Source: an uncultured Clostridia bacterium
GTDB lineage: Bacteria; Bacillota; Clostridia; HGM11514
Direction of reading: 5' to 3'
DNA length: 64,000 nucleotides
NCBI GenBank assembly: GCA_934464705.1
Contig: CAKSKB010000014.1
Location: forward strand, 9,341-73,340
In this document: positions 16,270 to 26,336 of the stretch, one piece after another
Layout: each line of letters starts with the position of its first letter
How positions within the stretch are numbered: the stretch's first letter is position 1
The notes under the pieces: generated by a model
The model's input: the letters and a program-made list of their open reading frames with translations, nothing else
Databases searched by the model: none
Told to the model about the DNA's origin: nothing
Program-made: the position numbers and the translations under genes

Positions 16270-17397
16270 ATGATTAACGGTAAAATATGGCTTTCTTCAC
16301 CGACTATGCACGGTAATGAAATGGATTATATCAAGCAGGCGTTTGATACCAACTGGGTAGCACCGCTCGGCGAAAATGTAACCGGATTTGAAAATGAAAT
16401 GTCCGATTATCTGGGAATATCCGGTGCATTGGCACTTTGTTCCGGAACCGCAGCACTTCATCTTGCGGTTAAGCTTTCCGGCGTTAAAAAGGGTGATATG
16501 GTTTTTTGCTCGGATATGACATTTTCGGCAACAGTAAACCCGGTTGTGTACGAGGGCGGCGTGCCTGTTTTTATTGATTCGGAGCGGGATACATGGAATA
16601 TGGATCCGGAGGCTCTGAAAAAAGCATTTGAAAAATATCCGGAGTGCAAAACCGTTGTTGCGGCAAATCTGTACGGTACGCCGGCAAAGCTTGACGAAAT
16701 TAAAGATATAACCGAAAGTCACGGAGCGGTTTTGATTGAAGATGCGGCAGAAAGCCTTTCCGCAACTTATAAAGGAGTTCAGACGGGGGCGTTCGGTAAG
16801 TATTCTGCGATTTCTTTTAACGGAAATAAGATTATAACAACCTCCGGCGGCGGTATGCTTTTGTCGGACGATAAAAAGGCAATCGATAAGGCGAGGTTCT
16901 GGTCTACGCAGTCAAGGGAACCGGCAGCGTGGTATGAGCATAAGGAAATAGGCTATAATTACCGCATGAGCAACATTGTTGCGGGAATCGGCAGAGGTCA
17001 GCTTAAATATCTTGATGAGCACAAAGCAAAAAAACGGGAAATATATATGGGATATAAAAAGCTTCTGAAAGACCTTCCCGTATCGATGAATCCTTATCTT
17101 GACTGCAGTGAGCCGAATTTCTGGCTTTCCTGTATTCTTATTGATGAAGATTGCGGCATTTCGCCGCTTTCGGTTATGGACGAACTCAATAAGTATAAAA
17201 TTGAAACACGCCCGATTTGGAAACCTATGCATATGCAGCCTGTATTTAAAAATAATGATTTTATTTCGGCTGCCGATAAATTCGTTGACGAAGATGTTTT
17301 TGCAAGGGGACTGTGTTTGCCGTCCGATATAAAAATGACAAAAGATGAACAGCAATTTGTTGCGGATAAAATTATTTCATGCTTCGGGGGCAGATAA
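16270..17397 (+). CDS. PLP-dependent sugar aminotransferase (DegT/DnrJ/EryC1/StrS; PglE-like)
   Basis: Transfers an amino group to a keto-sugar nucleotide to make a 4-amino-sugar precursor. At 375 residues it resembles UDP-N-acetylbacillosamine aminotransferase PglE. GTAALHLAVKLSGV binds the cofactor phosphate, LIEDAAESL holds the pyridine-nitrogen Asp, and SFNGNKIITTSGGGML carries the Schiff-base Lys. It is the first gene of the cluster and abuts a PglC-type transferase, as in bacillosamine-type glycan loci. The matching 4,6-dehydratase (PglF) and acetyltransferase (PglD) are not in this window, so the sugar is inferred only. Confidence 0.88.
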   Translation: MINGKIWLSSPTMHGNEMDYIKQAFDTNWVAPLGENVTGFENEMSDYLGISGALALCSGTAALHLAVKLSGVKKGDMVFCSDMTFSATVNPVVYEGGVPVFIDSERDTWNMDPEALKKAFEKYPECKTVVAANLYGTPAKLDEIKDITESHGAVLIEDAAESLSATYKGVQTGAFGKYSAISFNGNKIITTSGGGMLLSDDKKAIDKARFWSTQSREPAAWYEHKEIGYNYRMSNIVAGIGRGQLKYLDEHKAKKREIYMGYKKLLKDLPVSMNPYLDCSEPNFWLSCILIDEDCGISPLSVMDELNKYKIETRPIWKPMHMQPVFKNNDFISAADKFVDEDVFARGLCLPSDIKMTKDEQQFVADKIISCFGGR

Positions 17398-18083
17398 TGT
17401 ACAGTGCATTTTTTAAGAGATTAACAGATATTTTATGTGCGCTTGCAGCGATAATCGTATTTTGGTGGCTGTTTATCATTGTTGCGGTTCTGGTGCGCCT
17501 AAAGCTCGGTTCTCCGGTTATATTCAGGCAGAAAAGACCGGGGTATAAGGAAAAAATATTTACACTTTATAAATTCAGAACGATGACCGACGAAAAGGAT
17601 GCACTCGGCAATCTGCTTCCTGATGATATCAGACTGACGGGCTTTGGGAGGTTCCTTAGGGCTACAAGTCTTGATGAACTCCCGGAGGCGATCAATATCC
17701 TGAAGGGCGATATGAGCGTTGTCGGGCCGCGGCCGCAGCTTGTACGGGATATGGTGTTTATGACGGATGAGCAACGAAAGCGCCACAGCGTACGCCCCGG
17801 TCTTACAGGGCTTGCTCAGGTCAGCGGCAGAAACAATATATCGTGGGAAGAAAAACTTAACTACGATTTGGAATACATACGAAGCGTTTCGTTTTTTACC
17901 GATGTCAGAATTGTTCTCTTAACTGTCTGGACTGCATTTGTAAAGTCGGAGGGTATAACTCAGGACGGTATGGATACTGCCGAAGATTTGGGTGATTATC
18001 TTCTGCATTCGGGGAGGCTTGACAAAAAAGATTACGATTTGAAGCAGGAAAAAGCAAAAGAACTGTTAGGAGTGAAGCTATGA
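17397..18083 (+). CDS. Undecaprenyl-phosphate sugar-1-phosphate transferase (PglC/WcaJ family)
   Basis: Initiates glycan assembly by moving a sugar phosphate onto undecaprenyl phosphate at the inner leaflet. One hydrophobic N-terminal segment (ILCALAAIIVFWWLFIIVAVL) anchors it. The catalytic Asp-Glu pair is in LDELPEAINILKGDM, followed by SVVGPRPQ and RPGLTGLAQVSGRN. It is a small, PglC-sized form of about 228 residues, lacking the extra membrane domain of WcaJ. The start shares one base with the stop of the previous gene (TAATG); an in-frame ATG 18 bases upstream is less likely. Confidence 0.9.
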   Translation: MYSAFFKRLTDILCALAAIIVFWWLFIIVAVLVRLKLGSPVIFRQKRPGYKEKIFTLYKFRTMTDEKDALGNLLPDDIRLTGFGRFLRATSLDELPEAINILKGDMSVVGPRPQLVRDMVFMTDEQRKRHSVRPGLTGLAQVSGRNNISWEEKLNYDLEYIRSVSFFTDVRIVLLTVWTAFVKSEGITQDGMDTAEDLGDYLLHSGRLDKKDYDLKQEKAKELLGVKL

Positions 18084-18856
18084 AAGCTGACGGATTGGTT
18101 TCAATCATAATGCCTTCATATAATACGGCCGGATATATTAAGGATTCGGTAAACAGTGTGATAGCGCAGACTTACCAAAACTGGGAGCTTATCATAGTTG
18201 ATGATTGTTCAACCGATAATACCGATGAGGTGGTCAGGTCTTTTTCGGACAGCCGTATAAGATATATTAAAAATGAAAAAAACAGCGGTGCGGCATATTC
18301 GCGCAACAGGGCGCTGAGGGAAGCGAAAGGCAGATGGATAGCCTTTTTGGACAGTGATGACCTGTGGTTTCCGGAAAAACTTGAAAAGCAGCTTGACTTT
18401 ATGATTAGAAATAATTATCATTTTTCGTATACAAAATATGAAGAAATAGACGCAGAAGGTTTAAAGAACGGTATAGTTGTTTCGGGACCCAAAAGAATAA
18501 CCGAAAGAGGAATGAAAAACTATTGCTGGCCAGGATGCCTTACGGTAATGTATGATTCGGAATATGTCGGTTTGGTTCAGATAGAGAATATAAAAAAGAA
18601 TAATGACTATGCCATGTGGCTTAAGGTCAGCAAAAAAGCAGAGTGTTTTTTGCTTTCGGATATTTTGGCAGAGTACAGACGGGGGCGCAGCGGTTCCATA
18701 AGCACAAACAGCGTGCTTACAATGGTAAAGTGGCATTACAGGCTTTTCAGAGAGGCTGAAAAAAACGGTATTTTTGTTTCTTTGATAAATACTGCAAGAA
18801 ACCTGTTTTGGGGTATTGTAAAAAAAATCAGATATTGCGGAGGACGAAGTGAGTAA
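18080..18856 (+). CDS. Glycosyltransferase family 2
   Basis: An inverting GT-A enzyme of 258 residues. The opening VSIIMPSYNTAGYIKDSVNSV, the VDDCSTDNTDEVV motif and the metal-binding LDSDDLW are standard. It adds a sugar to the lipid-linked intermediate; donor and acceptor are unknown. Its start overlaps the preceding gene by four bases (ATGA) with AGGAGTG upstream, and its end overlaps the next gene by eight. Confidence 0.9.
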   Translation: MKADGLVSIIMPSYNTAGYIKDSVNSVIAQTYQNWELIIVDDCSTDNTDEVVRSFSDSRIRYIKNEKNSGAAYSRNRALREAKGRWIAFLDSDDLWFPEKLEKQLDFMIRNNYHFSYTKYEEIDAEGLKNGIVVSGPKRITERGMKNYCWPGCLTVMYDSEYVGLVQIENIKKNNDYAMWLKVSKKAECFLLSDILAEYRRGRSGSISTNSVLTMVKWHYRLFREAEKNGIFVSLINTARNLFWGIVKKIRYCGGRSE

Positions 18857-19727
18857 AGGAATTATATATTTATTGAGAAGAAAACTGCAAATCGCAGCAT
18901 CATATTTTTTGTCTAAAGAAACTCTTTCCAAGATTTATTTTAAAATAGTTTTGGGTGAAAAACTTAATTTGGATAATCCAAAGACATTTAATGAAAAAAT
19001 TCAGTGGCTTAAGCTTTACGAATGGCCGAACAACGAACTTGCAATAAAATGTGCCGATAAGTATGCAGTCAGGGAGTATGTTAAATCGTGCGGATACGAG
19101 GAACTTCTTAACGATTTATACGGTGTTTGGGACAACGCGGATGATATAAACTGGGCAGAGCTTCCGGACCGCTTTGTGCTAAAATGCAATCACGGGTGCG
19201 GTTATAATATTATTTGCCCTGATAAGTCAAAACTTGATGAAAAATCAACGAAAAAGCAGCTTAACAAGTGGCTTAAGGAAGATTTCGGAAGGTTTAATAT
19301 AGAACCTCACTACAGTAAAATCAAACCGAAAATTATTTGTGAAAAGTTTTTGGGCGGCAATATGGTCGATTATAAATTTTACTTTTTTAACGGTGTATTT
19401 CAGTTTATGTATATTGCTCAGGGATTTGGATTTGGTGTTGACGAATCAATAACTTTTTTTGATGAAAACGGTAATAAAGCTCCTTTCCGCAGAACTGATT
19501 ACCCTGAATTTGTAAATGCACAATTGCCGGAGTGCTATGACGAAATGCTGGATATTTCAAAAAAATTTGCACAAGATTTTCCGTTTGTCAGGGTCGATTT
19601 ATTTGAGAATAACAACAAAATATATTTTAGTGAATTAACATTTACTCCCTGCGGAGGAATGATGAGGATAAGTCCTAAAGAATATGATGATATAATAGGC
19701 GGAAGATTAGAGTTAATGGTGAAATAA
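18849..19727 (+). CDS. TupA-like ATP-grasp protein (first copy)
   Basis: 292 residues of the TupA-like ATP-grasp family, named for the teichuronopeptide protein of alkaliphilic Bacillus. Shared landmarks with the second copy at 23120 are LDNPKTFNEK, QWLKL, DKYAVREY and FVLKCNHGCG, then KIICEKFLGG and RVDLFENNNKIYFSELTFTPCGG. ATP-grasp enzymes join a carboxylate to an amine or hydroxyl, so coupling an amino acid to the glycan is a reasonable inference. The substrate is unknown, and some of these proteins are annotated as glycosyltransferases. Start is GTG after GGAGG. Confidence 0.8.
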   Translation: MSKGIIYLLRRKLQIAASYFLSKETLSKIYFKIVLGEKLNLDNPKTFNEKIQWLKLYEWPNNELAIKCADKYAVREYVKSCGYEELLNDLYGVWDNADDINWAELPDRFVLKCNHGCGYNIICPDKSKLDEKSTKKQLNKWLKEDFGRFNIEPHYSKIKPKIICEKFLGGNMVDYKFYFFNGVFQFMYIAQGFGFGVDESITFFDENGNKAPFRRTDYPEFVNAQLPECYDEMLDISKKFAQDFPFVRVDLFENNNKIYFSELTFTPCGGMMRISPKEYDDIIGGRLELMVK

Positions 19728-19728
19728 G

Positions 19729-20763
19729 ATGAAAAAAATTGCAATAATAGGCCATTTTGGCGGAAAGAACCTTTTTTTTGATGGGCAGACTGTAAAAACA
19801 TTTACATTATATAAAGAATTGAAATCAACAGGCTTATATGATATAAAAATTGTTGATACTTATTATAATAACGGGAATAAATTAAAACTTTTACTTGATA
19901 CATTAAAAAATGTGATTTTATGTAAAGATGTTATAGTATTGCTTTCACATAACGGTATGAGAATATATTTTCCGCTGTTGTACTTTTTCGCTAAGGTGTT
20001 TAAAAAGAATGTATATCATGATATTATCGGCGGCAATCTTCCGGAGCTTATTTCTAAGCATAAAAACTGGTTAAAATACCTAAACAGCTTCAAAGTGAAT
20101 TGGATTGAGCTTCATTCGGTAAAAGAAAAACTCGATGATTTGGGATTGAAAAATGTTGAGGTATTGCCGAATTTTAAAGAAATAAAAGCTATCGACAAAA
20201 GTGAAATTACGGTTTCAAAAGACGGTGTATTAAGGGTGTGTACCTTTTCGAGAGTAATGAAAGAAAAGGGGATTGAAGATGCAGTCGAAGCCGTGAAAGA
20301 GCTTAATGATTCCGGCAAAAAATGTATGTTATCGATTTTCGGTCAGGTAGACCCGGGATACAAGGAAAGATTTGAAGAATTATCAAAGGATTTTCCCGAA
20401 TACATAAAATACGGCGGAGTAATAGACTTTAATAAAAGTGTCGAGACTCTTTCGAAATTCGATTTGTTGTTGTTTCCCTCATATTGGTCGGGCGAAGGTT
20501 TTCCCGGAACTTTTCTTGATGCCTTTGCATCGGGATTGCCGATTGTGGCAAAAAGCAATCTTACATCTGAAGAACTTATATATGATGATATTACCGGATT
20601 TGTCTACGACGGCAATTCAACGGAATGCATTAAAAGTATTATGATGTCATTATACAACAATCCAGAGAAATTATATACTATGAAGAATGCTTGTATTCAA
20701 GAATATTATAAATACAAACCTGAAGTTGTTATGAAATCAGTATTGGATATGCTGAATTCCTAA
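19729..20763 (+). CDS. Glycosyltransferase family 4
   Basis: A GT-B glycosyltransferase of 344 residues. The C-terminal GT1-type domain contains RVCTFSRVMKEKGIEDAVEAV and the donor-binding acidic region FPSYWSGEGFPGTFLDAFASGLPIV. The gene is AT-rich compared with the flanking housekeeping genes, which is common in surface-glycan loci. It starts one base after the preceding stop. Its sugar specificity cannot be read from sequence. Confidence 0.88.
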   Translation: MKKIAIIGHFGGKNLFFDGQTVKTFTLYKELKSTGLYDIKIVDTYYNNGNKLKLLLDTLKNVILCKDVIVLLSHNGMRIYFPLLYFFAKVFKKNVYHDIIGGNLPELISKHKNWLKYLNSFKVNWIELHSVKEKLDDLGLKNVEVLPNFKEIKAIDKSEITVSKDGVLRVCTFSRVMKEKGIEDAVEAVKELNDSGKKCMLSIFGQVDPGYKERFEELSKDFPEYIKYGGVIDFNKSVETLSKFDLLLFPSYWSGEGFPGTFLDAFASGLPIVAKSNLTSEELIYDDITGFVYDGNSTECIKSIMMSLYNNPEKLYTMKNACIQEYYKYKPEVVMKSVLDMLNS

Positions 20764-20783
20764 ATTTATACGGAGCAGATTAT

Positions 20784-21881
20784 ATGAAAAGAGTTTTATG
20801 TTTGGTCAGCAGTATGGATTCCGGCGGTGCAGAAACATTTTTAATGAAAATATACCGCACGATTGATAAAGCTGAATATCAGATGGATTTCTGCGTTAAT
20901 GTGGAAGAAAAATGTTTTTATGACGATGAGATTAAATCTTTGGGCGGAAAGATTTTTTATATTCCGCCGAAGAGTCAATCTACATCTGAATTCAGGAGCG
21001 AGCTTTATAATCTTATTTCCAAAGAAAAATATAAATATGTTCTTAGAATTTCATCAAACGGTTTTGGATTTATGGATGTTAAAATAGCTAAAGATGCCGG
21101 TGCAAAGTATTGCACGGTAAGGGCCGCAAATGCCGGGAATTCAGCAGGAATAAAAGGATATATTGTCCATCGCTTAGGGAGAGTGCTTTATCAAAAGTAT
21201 ATAGATACTATGATTTCACCTTCCGATTTGGCCGCGGAATATACATTCGGCAAACGGGCATATAAATCTGGAAAAGTAAATATTCTTCACAATGCCGTTG
21301 ACTTGAATGTTTTTAAATACGATACAGGTAACAGAGCAAGAATAAGAAAAGAATTCGGAATATCCGATGATACTTTTCTGCTTGGACATATCGGGCGGTT
21401 TATGGTTCAAAAAAACCACGGCTTTTTGCTTGATGTATTTGCCGATGTGCTTAAAAGAAAGCCAAATTCATTATTAATGCTTGTCGGTAAAGGCGAGCTT
21501 GAAAACAATATAAAACAAAAAGCAGAAGAGCTTGGAATTTCGGATAAGATTATATTTACCGGAGTCAGGCCGGATGTTCCGGCGCTGCTTTCCGCAATGG
21601 ATATGTTTGTTTTTCCTTCGCTTTTCGAGGGAATGCCCAATACGATTATTGAAGCGCAGGCAACAGGCTTGCCTTGCGTAATATCCGATACAATTACAAA
21701 AGAGGCGGATATTACAGGACTTGTTAAGTATTTGCCTATCGAAAACCCGAAGCTTTGGGCGGATTACATATGTTCCTGCAAAACTGCTGCAAGGAAAGAT
21801 ACAAAACAGAATTTTATTGATAATAAATATGATATTGAAAGCTCTGCAAATGAATTTGTAAGGCTTGTTTTCGGAGACTGA
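20784..21881 (+). CDS. Glycosyltransferase family 4 (EpsF-like)
   Basis: A 365-residue GT-B enzyme. The N-terminal SSMDSGGAETFLMKIYR, the central LGHIGRFMVQKNHGFLLDVF and LLVGKGELE, and the E-x7-E type SLFEGMPNTIIEAQATGLP are characteristic. It resembles exopolysaccharide transferases such as EpsF. A good SD (GGAG) stands ahead of ATG. Donor unknown. Confidence 0.9.
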   Translation: MKRVLCLVSSMDSGGAETFLMKIYRTIDKAEYQMDFCVNVEEKCFYDDEIKSLGGKIFYIPPKSQSTSEFRSELYNLISKEKYKYVLRISSNGFGFMDVKIAKDAGAKYCTVRAANAGNSAGIKGYIVHRLGRVLYQKYIDTMISPSDLAAEYTFGKRAYKSGKVNILHNAVDLNVFKYDTGNRARIRKEFGISDDTFLLGHIGRFMVQKNHGFLLDVFADVLKRKPNSLLMLVGKGELENNIKQKAEELGISDKIIFTGVRPDVPALLSAMDMFVFPSLFEGMPNTIIEAQATGLPCVISDTITKEADITGLVKYLPIENPKLWADYICSCKTAARKDTKQNFIDNKYDIESSANEFVRLVFGD

Positions 21882-21885
21882 AGCC

Positions 21886-23145
21886 ATGAGGATTGATGAC
21901 GGAAAAGTTGAATATTTTGAAAAAAGCCTTATAATAAATATACTTTTGTGTTTATATGTTGCATCGGTATATTTGTTTTCATATCTGGAAAAATACAACA
22001 TGATTTCAAATTCGATTATGGCTGTATTGTGCGGCTCGATTATTTATTACCTTTTGTTCAAATGCAACGGAGGAAGAGTGTATTTTGACAAGACGCTCGG
22101 ATTTTACACTTTGTTTGTCGGTATTTGTATGGCATCAATAACATATTCGACTTACAGGAACTCTGCAATTGAACAGGTTCGGACGCTGGTTTTAATCTGG
22201 ATAATGATTTTTGTGTTATATAATTATCTTATCAATACCAAAAATGATAAAATTCTTATATATGCTTTGGCAATCGGCGGATTGGTATATTCTGTATATG
22301 TAATTATGTATTACGGTATTTCGGGTTATTATGATCTGCTGATTTCCGGCGAGAGAGCAGGTGCGGATATTACCAATGTTAATACTATCGGTATGATTTC
22401 ATCCAACGCTTTTGTTTTGAGCATATATTTTGCAATGTTCAAGAAAAAGTATTATTTTTATGCTATTTCTGTGGTGCCGTTAATAACGGCTTTCGGAAGC
22501 GGCAGCCGAAAAGCGCTTGTTGCTGTAATAATGTCGGTTGCGTTATTGATATTTTTAAAATACAAAAACAATAAAAGTTTTTTCTCTTTTTTCAAAATGA
22601 TTGCATTGGCTTTTTTTGTTATCGTTATTTTTTATTACTTGCTTTCACTGCCGGCGTTTGAAACAATTGTGAAAAGATTTGACGGATTAATTAATTCTCT
22701 CACCGGCAAGGGTAAAGCTGAGGGGTCGGCTGTTTTAAGAGAGAATATGATTAAATACGGATTTCTGGAATTTAAAAACCATATATTTTTGGGGCACGGT
22801 ATTAATAATTCCAAAATTGTTACTATGAAATATTTTGGAAGATCCACTTATTTGCACAACAATTATGTTGAGCTTTTGTTTGATGTCGGAATTGTAGGTT
22901 TTGCAGCGTATTATGCGATGTTTGTATACTTATTCAAAAGTCTGTTTGCACTGCTCAGAAAAAAAGTAGAATATTCAGAAATTTTGCTTATACTCATTTT
23001 TATACACTTAATTATGAATTACGGTATGGTTGCTTATTATTCCAAAGAAACATATGTTCTGATTTTGGCTGCAGCTGTATTTGTTAAGCTGAATGAAACT
23101 AAAAAAGAGGATGTAAATTATGAACAAGCTGTTAAAAGCAATTAA
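21886..23145 (+). CDS. Polysaccharide polymerase (Wzy/O-antigen ligase-like membrane protein)
   Basis: About 420 residues with ten or more hydrophobic segments and a large extracytoplasmic loop. It contains GRSTYLHNNYVELLFDVGIVGF, an O-antigen polymerase/ligase-type motif. It would join lipid-linked repeat units outside the membrane. ATG 21886 is preferred because GGAG lies 11 bases upstream; an earlier in-frame ATG at 21865 lies inside the preceding gene without an SD. It overlaps the next gene by 26 bases. Confidence 0.82.
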   Translation: MRIDDGKVEYFEKSLIINILLCLYVASVYLFSYLEKYNMISNSIMAVLCGSIIYYLLFKCNGGRVYFDKTLGFYTLFVGICMASITYSTYRNSAIEQVRTLVLIWIMIFVLYNYLINTKNDKILIYALAIGGLVYSVYVIMYYGISGYYDLLISGERAGADITNVNTIGMISSNAFVLSIYFAMFKKKYYFYAISVVPLITAFGSGSRKALVAVIMSVALLIFLKYKNNKSFFSFFKMIALAFFVIVIFYYLLSLPAFETIVKRFDGLINSLTGKGKAEGSAVLRENMIKYGFLEFKNHIFLGHGINNSKIVTMKYFGRSTYLHNNYVELLFDVGIVGFAAYYAMFVYLFKSLFALLRKKVEYSEILLILIFIHLIMNYGMVAYYSKETYVLILAAAVFVKLNETKKEDVNYEQAVKSN

Positions 23146-24028
23146 AAACCCTGATAAACTGGCGCTATATGTTCTTGGCAAGCCTTGCATAAGCAGACTT
23201 TTCTTCGATGAAGCGTTCCTTAAAATGAAGTATCGTCTTATAATGGGGAAAAAGCTTGATTTGGACAATCCGAAAACATTTAATGAAAAGCTGCAGTGGC
23301 TTAAGCTTCATGACAGAAAGCCGGAGTACACCATGATGGTGGACAAGTATGCGGTGAGGGAGTATATCGCCGAAAAACTCGGTGAGGAATATCTTATTCC
23401 GCTGCTTGGCGTTTGGGAGGACCCGGACGATATTGATTTTGATGCGCTTCCCGATAAGTTTGTGCTGAAATGCAATCATAATTCCGGTTTGGGTATGTGC
23501 ATTTGCAGAGATAAAAGCAAGCTTGATATTGAAAAAGTTAAGAGCGAACTGCGCAAAGGTCTTAAGCAGGATTATTACCTTACCGGCCGCGAATGGCCGT
23601 ATAAGGATGTGAAAAGAAAAATTGTTGCTGAGAAGTTTATGGTTGATGAGTCCGGTGTAGAATTGAAGGACTATAAAATATTCTGTTTTAACGGAAATCC
23701 CGAGTATGTTGAGGTTGATTTTAACAGGCATATTCAGCACAAGCTTAATCCTTACGCTTTTGATTGGAAGCCTTTGAATTTTTGTGATAGTTCCAAAAAT
23801 GATTATTCCGCTGATATAAAAAAGCCTGCTAAGATAGATGATATGTATAATATTGCAAAAAAACTGTCATCGGGAATCCCGTTTATAAGAGTGGATTTTT
23901 ACAGTATTTACGATAAGTTATATGTCGGAGAGTTAACTTTGTACCCGGGGTGCGGTTACATAAAATATGACCCTGCTGAATGTGATTTGAAATATGGCGA
24001 GTTGCTTGATTTAAGAGGTGTGAAATGA
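23120..24028 (+). CDS. TupA-like ATP-grasp protein (second copy)
   Basis: 302 residues, paralogous to the protein at 18849 but clearly diverged. It keeps LDLDNPKTFNEKLQWLKL, DKYAVREYIAE, FVLKCNHNSGLG, KIVAEKFM and PFIRVDFYSIYDKLYVGELT. Two different copies in one cluster suggest two distinct ligations, or two acceptor sugars. It precedes an aminotransferase by a four-base overlap, which supports an amino-acid substrate made on site. Confidence 0.8.
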   Translation: MNKLLKAIKNPDKLALYVLGKPCISRLFFDEAFLKMKYRLIMGKKLDLDNPKTFNEKLQWLKLHDRKPEYTMMVDKYAVREYIAEKLGEEYLIPLLGVWEDPDDIDFDALPDKFVLKCNHNSGLGMCICRDKSKLDIEKVKSELRKGLKQDYYLTGREWPYKDVKRKIVAEKFMVDESGVELKDYKIFCFNGNPEYVEVDFNRHIQHKLNPYAFDWKPLNFCDSSKNDYSADIKKPAKIDDMYNIAKKLSSGIPFIRVDFYSIYDKLYVGELTLYPGCGYIKYDPAECDLKYGELLDLRGVK

Positions 24029-25191
24029 AAGAATCTTTTCGTTCAAAGAACATAAAACCGTCTTTGACAAGAGAATTATTTAATATGGCGCTTGGTTATG
24101 ATGATGTTATCGATTTAACTTTGGGAGATCCGGATTTTAATACACCGGATAGAATAAAAGCTGCTGCTTGCAATGCTATTCTGAGTAATAAGACGCATTA
24201 TACTGCAAATGCCGGAGCATTTAAAGCCAGACAGGCTATTTCCGAGCATATCAAAAATAACTGGAATGGTGTGTCTTGTGAACCGGAAAAGAATATTGTG
24301 CTGACGGTGGGCGGAATGGAAGCATTGTACTTAGCGCTTTTGTGTACGGTAGATCCGGGTGATGAAGTAATTATTTTTTCACCTTATTATGTTAACTATG
24401 TTCAAATGACACAGTTGTGCGGCGGAGTACCTGTAATTATAAATTGCTATGACGATAACAATGGTATTAGGATTGATTCCGAATTGCTGGAAAGCAAAAT
24501 ATCCGAAAGAACTTCAGTTATCATTTTAAACTCGCCCAATAATCCTACCGGTGCAGTTGTCGGTAAAGAATCATTGAAAAATGTAGCTTCAGTGGCAGAA
24601 AAATATGATTTGACTATACTTTCCGATGAGGTTTACCGAACACTGCTGTACGATAATAAAGATCATAACAGTATATTGCAATTTGACAACGCTAAATGCA
24701 GAACTATTCTGATAGACAGTTTATCAAAAGAATTCAGTATGACCGGGTGGAGAGTCGGATATGCGTGCGGTCCTGAAGAGTTAATTGCAGCGATGATAAA
24801 ATGTCAGGAAAATATAGCTGCTTGTGTAACTGTTCCGTCACAGTATGCTCTTGTCGAAGCATACAGTAATTTGTGCGGTAATGAAAATTTCATGAAAAAC
24901 GATTTTGAAAAGCGGCGTAATTTTATTTGTGATCATATAAACAATATATCTGGGTTAAAGTGTAGAATACCGGAAGGTACCTTTTATGTCTTTGTCAATA
25001 TTGAAGATACAAAAATGGACTCGGTATCTTTTGCGTATGAGCTGCTGAAAAAAGAAAAGGTCGCAGTTGTTCCCGGAATTGCATATGGTTCCGAGTATGA
25101 TTCATATGTTAGGATTGCGTTTACAAAAGATATATCTGTTTTGAATCAGGCTATGAAAAGAATTGATAGATTTGTTAATGGCCGTAATTGA
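24025..25191 (+). CDS. Class I PLP aminotransferase (aspartate/aromatic type)
   Basis: 388 residues of fold-type I. Seen are LGDPDFNTPD, the cofactor contacts VGGMEALYLAL and NSPNNPTGAVV, LSDEVYRTLLY, and the Schiff-base lysine in DSLSKEFSMTGWRVGY. It interconverts amino and keto acids. Within a glycan cluster, flanked by a TupA-like ligase and CapA, it more likely supplies an amino acid for glycan decoration than serves central metabolism, but that is inference. It overlaps both neighbours by four bases. Confidence 0.88.
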   Translation: MKESFRSKNIKPSLTRELFNMALGYDDVIDLTLGDPDFNTPDRIKAAACNAILSNKTHYTANAGAFKARQAISEHIKNNWNGVSCEPEKNIVLTVGGMEALYLALLCTVDPGDEVIIFSPYYVNYVQMTQLCGGVPVIINCYDDNNGIRIDSELLESKISERTSVIILNSPNNPTGAVVGKESLKNVASVAEKYDLTILSDEVYRTLLYDNKDHNSILQFDNAKCRTILIDSLSKEFSMTGWRVGYACGPEELIAAMIKCQENIAACVTVPSQYALVEAYSNLCGNENFMKNDFEKRRNFICDHINNISGLKCRIPEGTFYVFVNIEDTKMDSVSFAYELLKKEKVAVVPGIAYGSEYDSYVRIAFTKDISVLNQAMKRIDRFVNGRN

Positions 25192-25202
25192 GGAGAAATA
25201 TA

Positions 25203-26336
25203 ATGCTGAGTATTATTATAGGAGCAGACATAGTTCCTGTAGAAAAAAATATACATATTTTTGAATCCGGAGACTCAGAAAAGCTTGTTGATAAAAGGCT
25301 TTCGGAGGAATTGAAAAACGCTGATTATCGGGTTTTTAATCTTGAGGTTCCGCTGACGGATGAACCTAATCCCATAAAAAAGTGCGGTCCGAATCTCATT
25401 GCGCCGGTTAAAACGGTAAACGGTATTAAAGCATTAAATCCGGATTTGCTTACACTTGCGAACAATCATATAATGGACCAGGGCGAGCAGGGGCTTTATT
25501 CGACTGTTAAGGTGCTTTCGGAAAACGGCATTTCGTATGTCGGCGTCGGGAAAAGCATTTTTGATGCACAAAAACCCTATATTGCGGATATACGCGGTAC
25601 AAGGATCGGTTTTTATGCCTGCTGCGAGCATGAATTTTCGATTGCCGAAGAAAAAAAGCCGGGGGCAAATCCGTATGAACCGCTCGATTCGTTTGACCAT
25701 ATTGAGCAGCTGAAACAGAATTGCGATTATCTGATTGTGCTTTACCACGGCGGCAAAGAACATTATCGGTATCCTTCGCCGTATTTAAGGCGTGTTTGTG
25801 AGAAAATGTGCAGGATCGGCGCTGACTTGGTTGTTTGCCAGCATACGCATTGCGTAGGTTCTATGGAATACTTTGGCAGCAGCGCTGCGGTTTACGGTCA
25901 GGGAAACTTTCATTTTAATCAATGCAGCAATGAGTTTTGGGATACGGCGATTCTTTTGAAGCTCAGTTTTGATAACGGAATGAAAATTGATTTTATACCG
26001 GTTAAGCAAGACGGTTCGGGCGTTTCGTACGGCGATGAAAAAACCATTGAGGATTTTCTTGAGCGTTCGGAAAACATAAAACAGCCGGGCTTCATAGAAA
26101 ATGAGTACCGTAAATTTGCGGAAAAGATGGCTCGGAATTATGCGATGAGGATAAAACCGCCGTCATTTTTGTTCAGAGTAATAAATAAGCTTTGCGGTCA
26201 CAGGCTGAAGTATAAGCTTTCCGAGAAGCATATGCTTTCCGTCAGAAATATAGCCGAGTGCGAAGCGCATAGGGAATTGATTATAAAAAATATAGATCAA
26301 AGGACGAGAACAAATGGATTCAAAATCAACATCTAA
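25203..26336 (+). CDS. CapA-family metallophosphatase-like protein
   Basis: About 377 residues of the PGA_cap family (CapA/PgsA), whose founding members take part in poly-gamma-glutamate capsule synthesis. Motifs seen are GADIVPVE, FNLEVPLTD, LTLANNHIMDQG, VLYHGGKEHY and CQHTHCVGSMEYF, the calcineurin-like metal ligands. No signal peptide or membrane anchor is visible, unlike membrane-bound PgsA. ATG 25203 after GAGGAG is preferred to TTG 25188. Its exact reaction is unknown. Confidence 0.85.
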   Translation: MLSIIIGADIVPVEKNIHIFESGDSEKLVDKRLSEELKNADYRVFNLEVPLTDEPNPIKKCGPNLIAPVKTVNGIKALNPDLLTLANNHIMDQGEQGLYSTVKVLSENGISYVGVGKSIFDAQKPYIADIRGTRIGFYACCEHEFSIAEEKKPGANPYEPLDSFDHIEQLKQNCDYLIVLYHGGKEHYRYPSPYLRRVCEKMCRIGADLVVCQHTHCVGSMEYFGSSAAVYGQGNFHFNQCSNEFWDTAILLKLSFDNGMKIDFIPVKQDGSGVSYGDEKTIEDFLERSENIKQPGFIENEYRKFAEKMARNYAMRIKPPSFLFRVINKLCGHRLKYKLSEKHMLSVRNIAECEAHRELIIKNIDQRTRTNGFKINI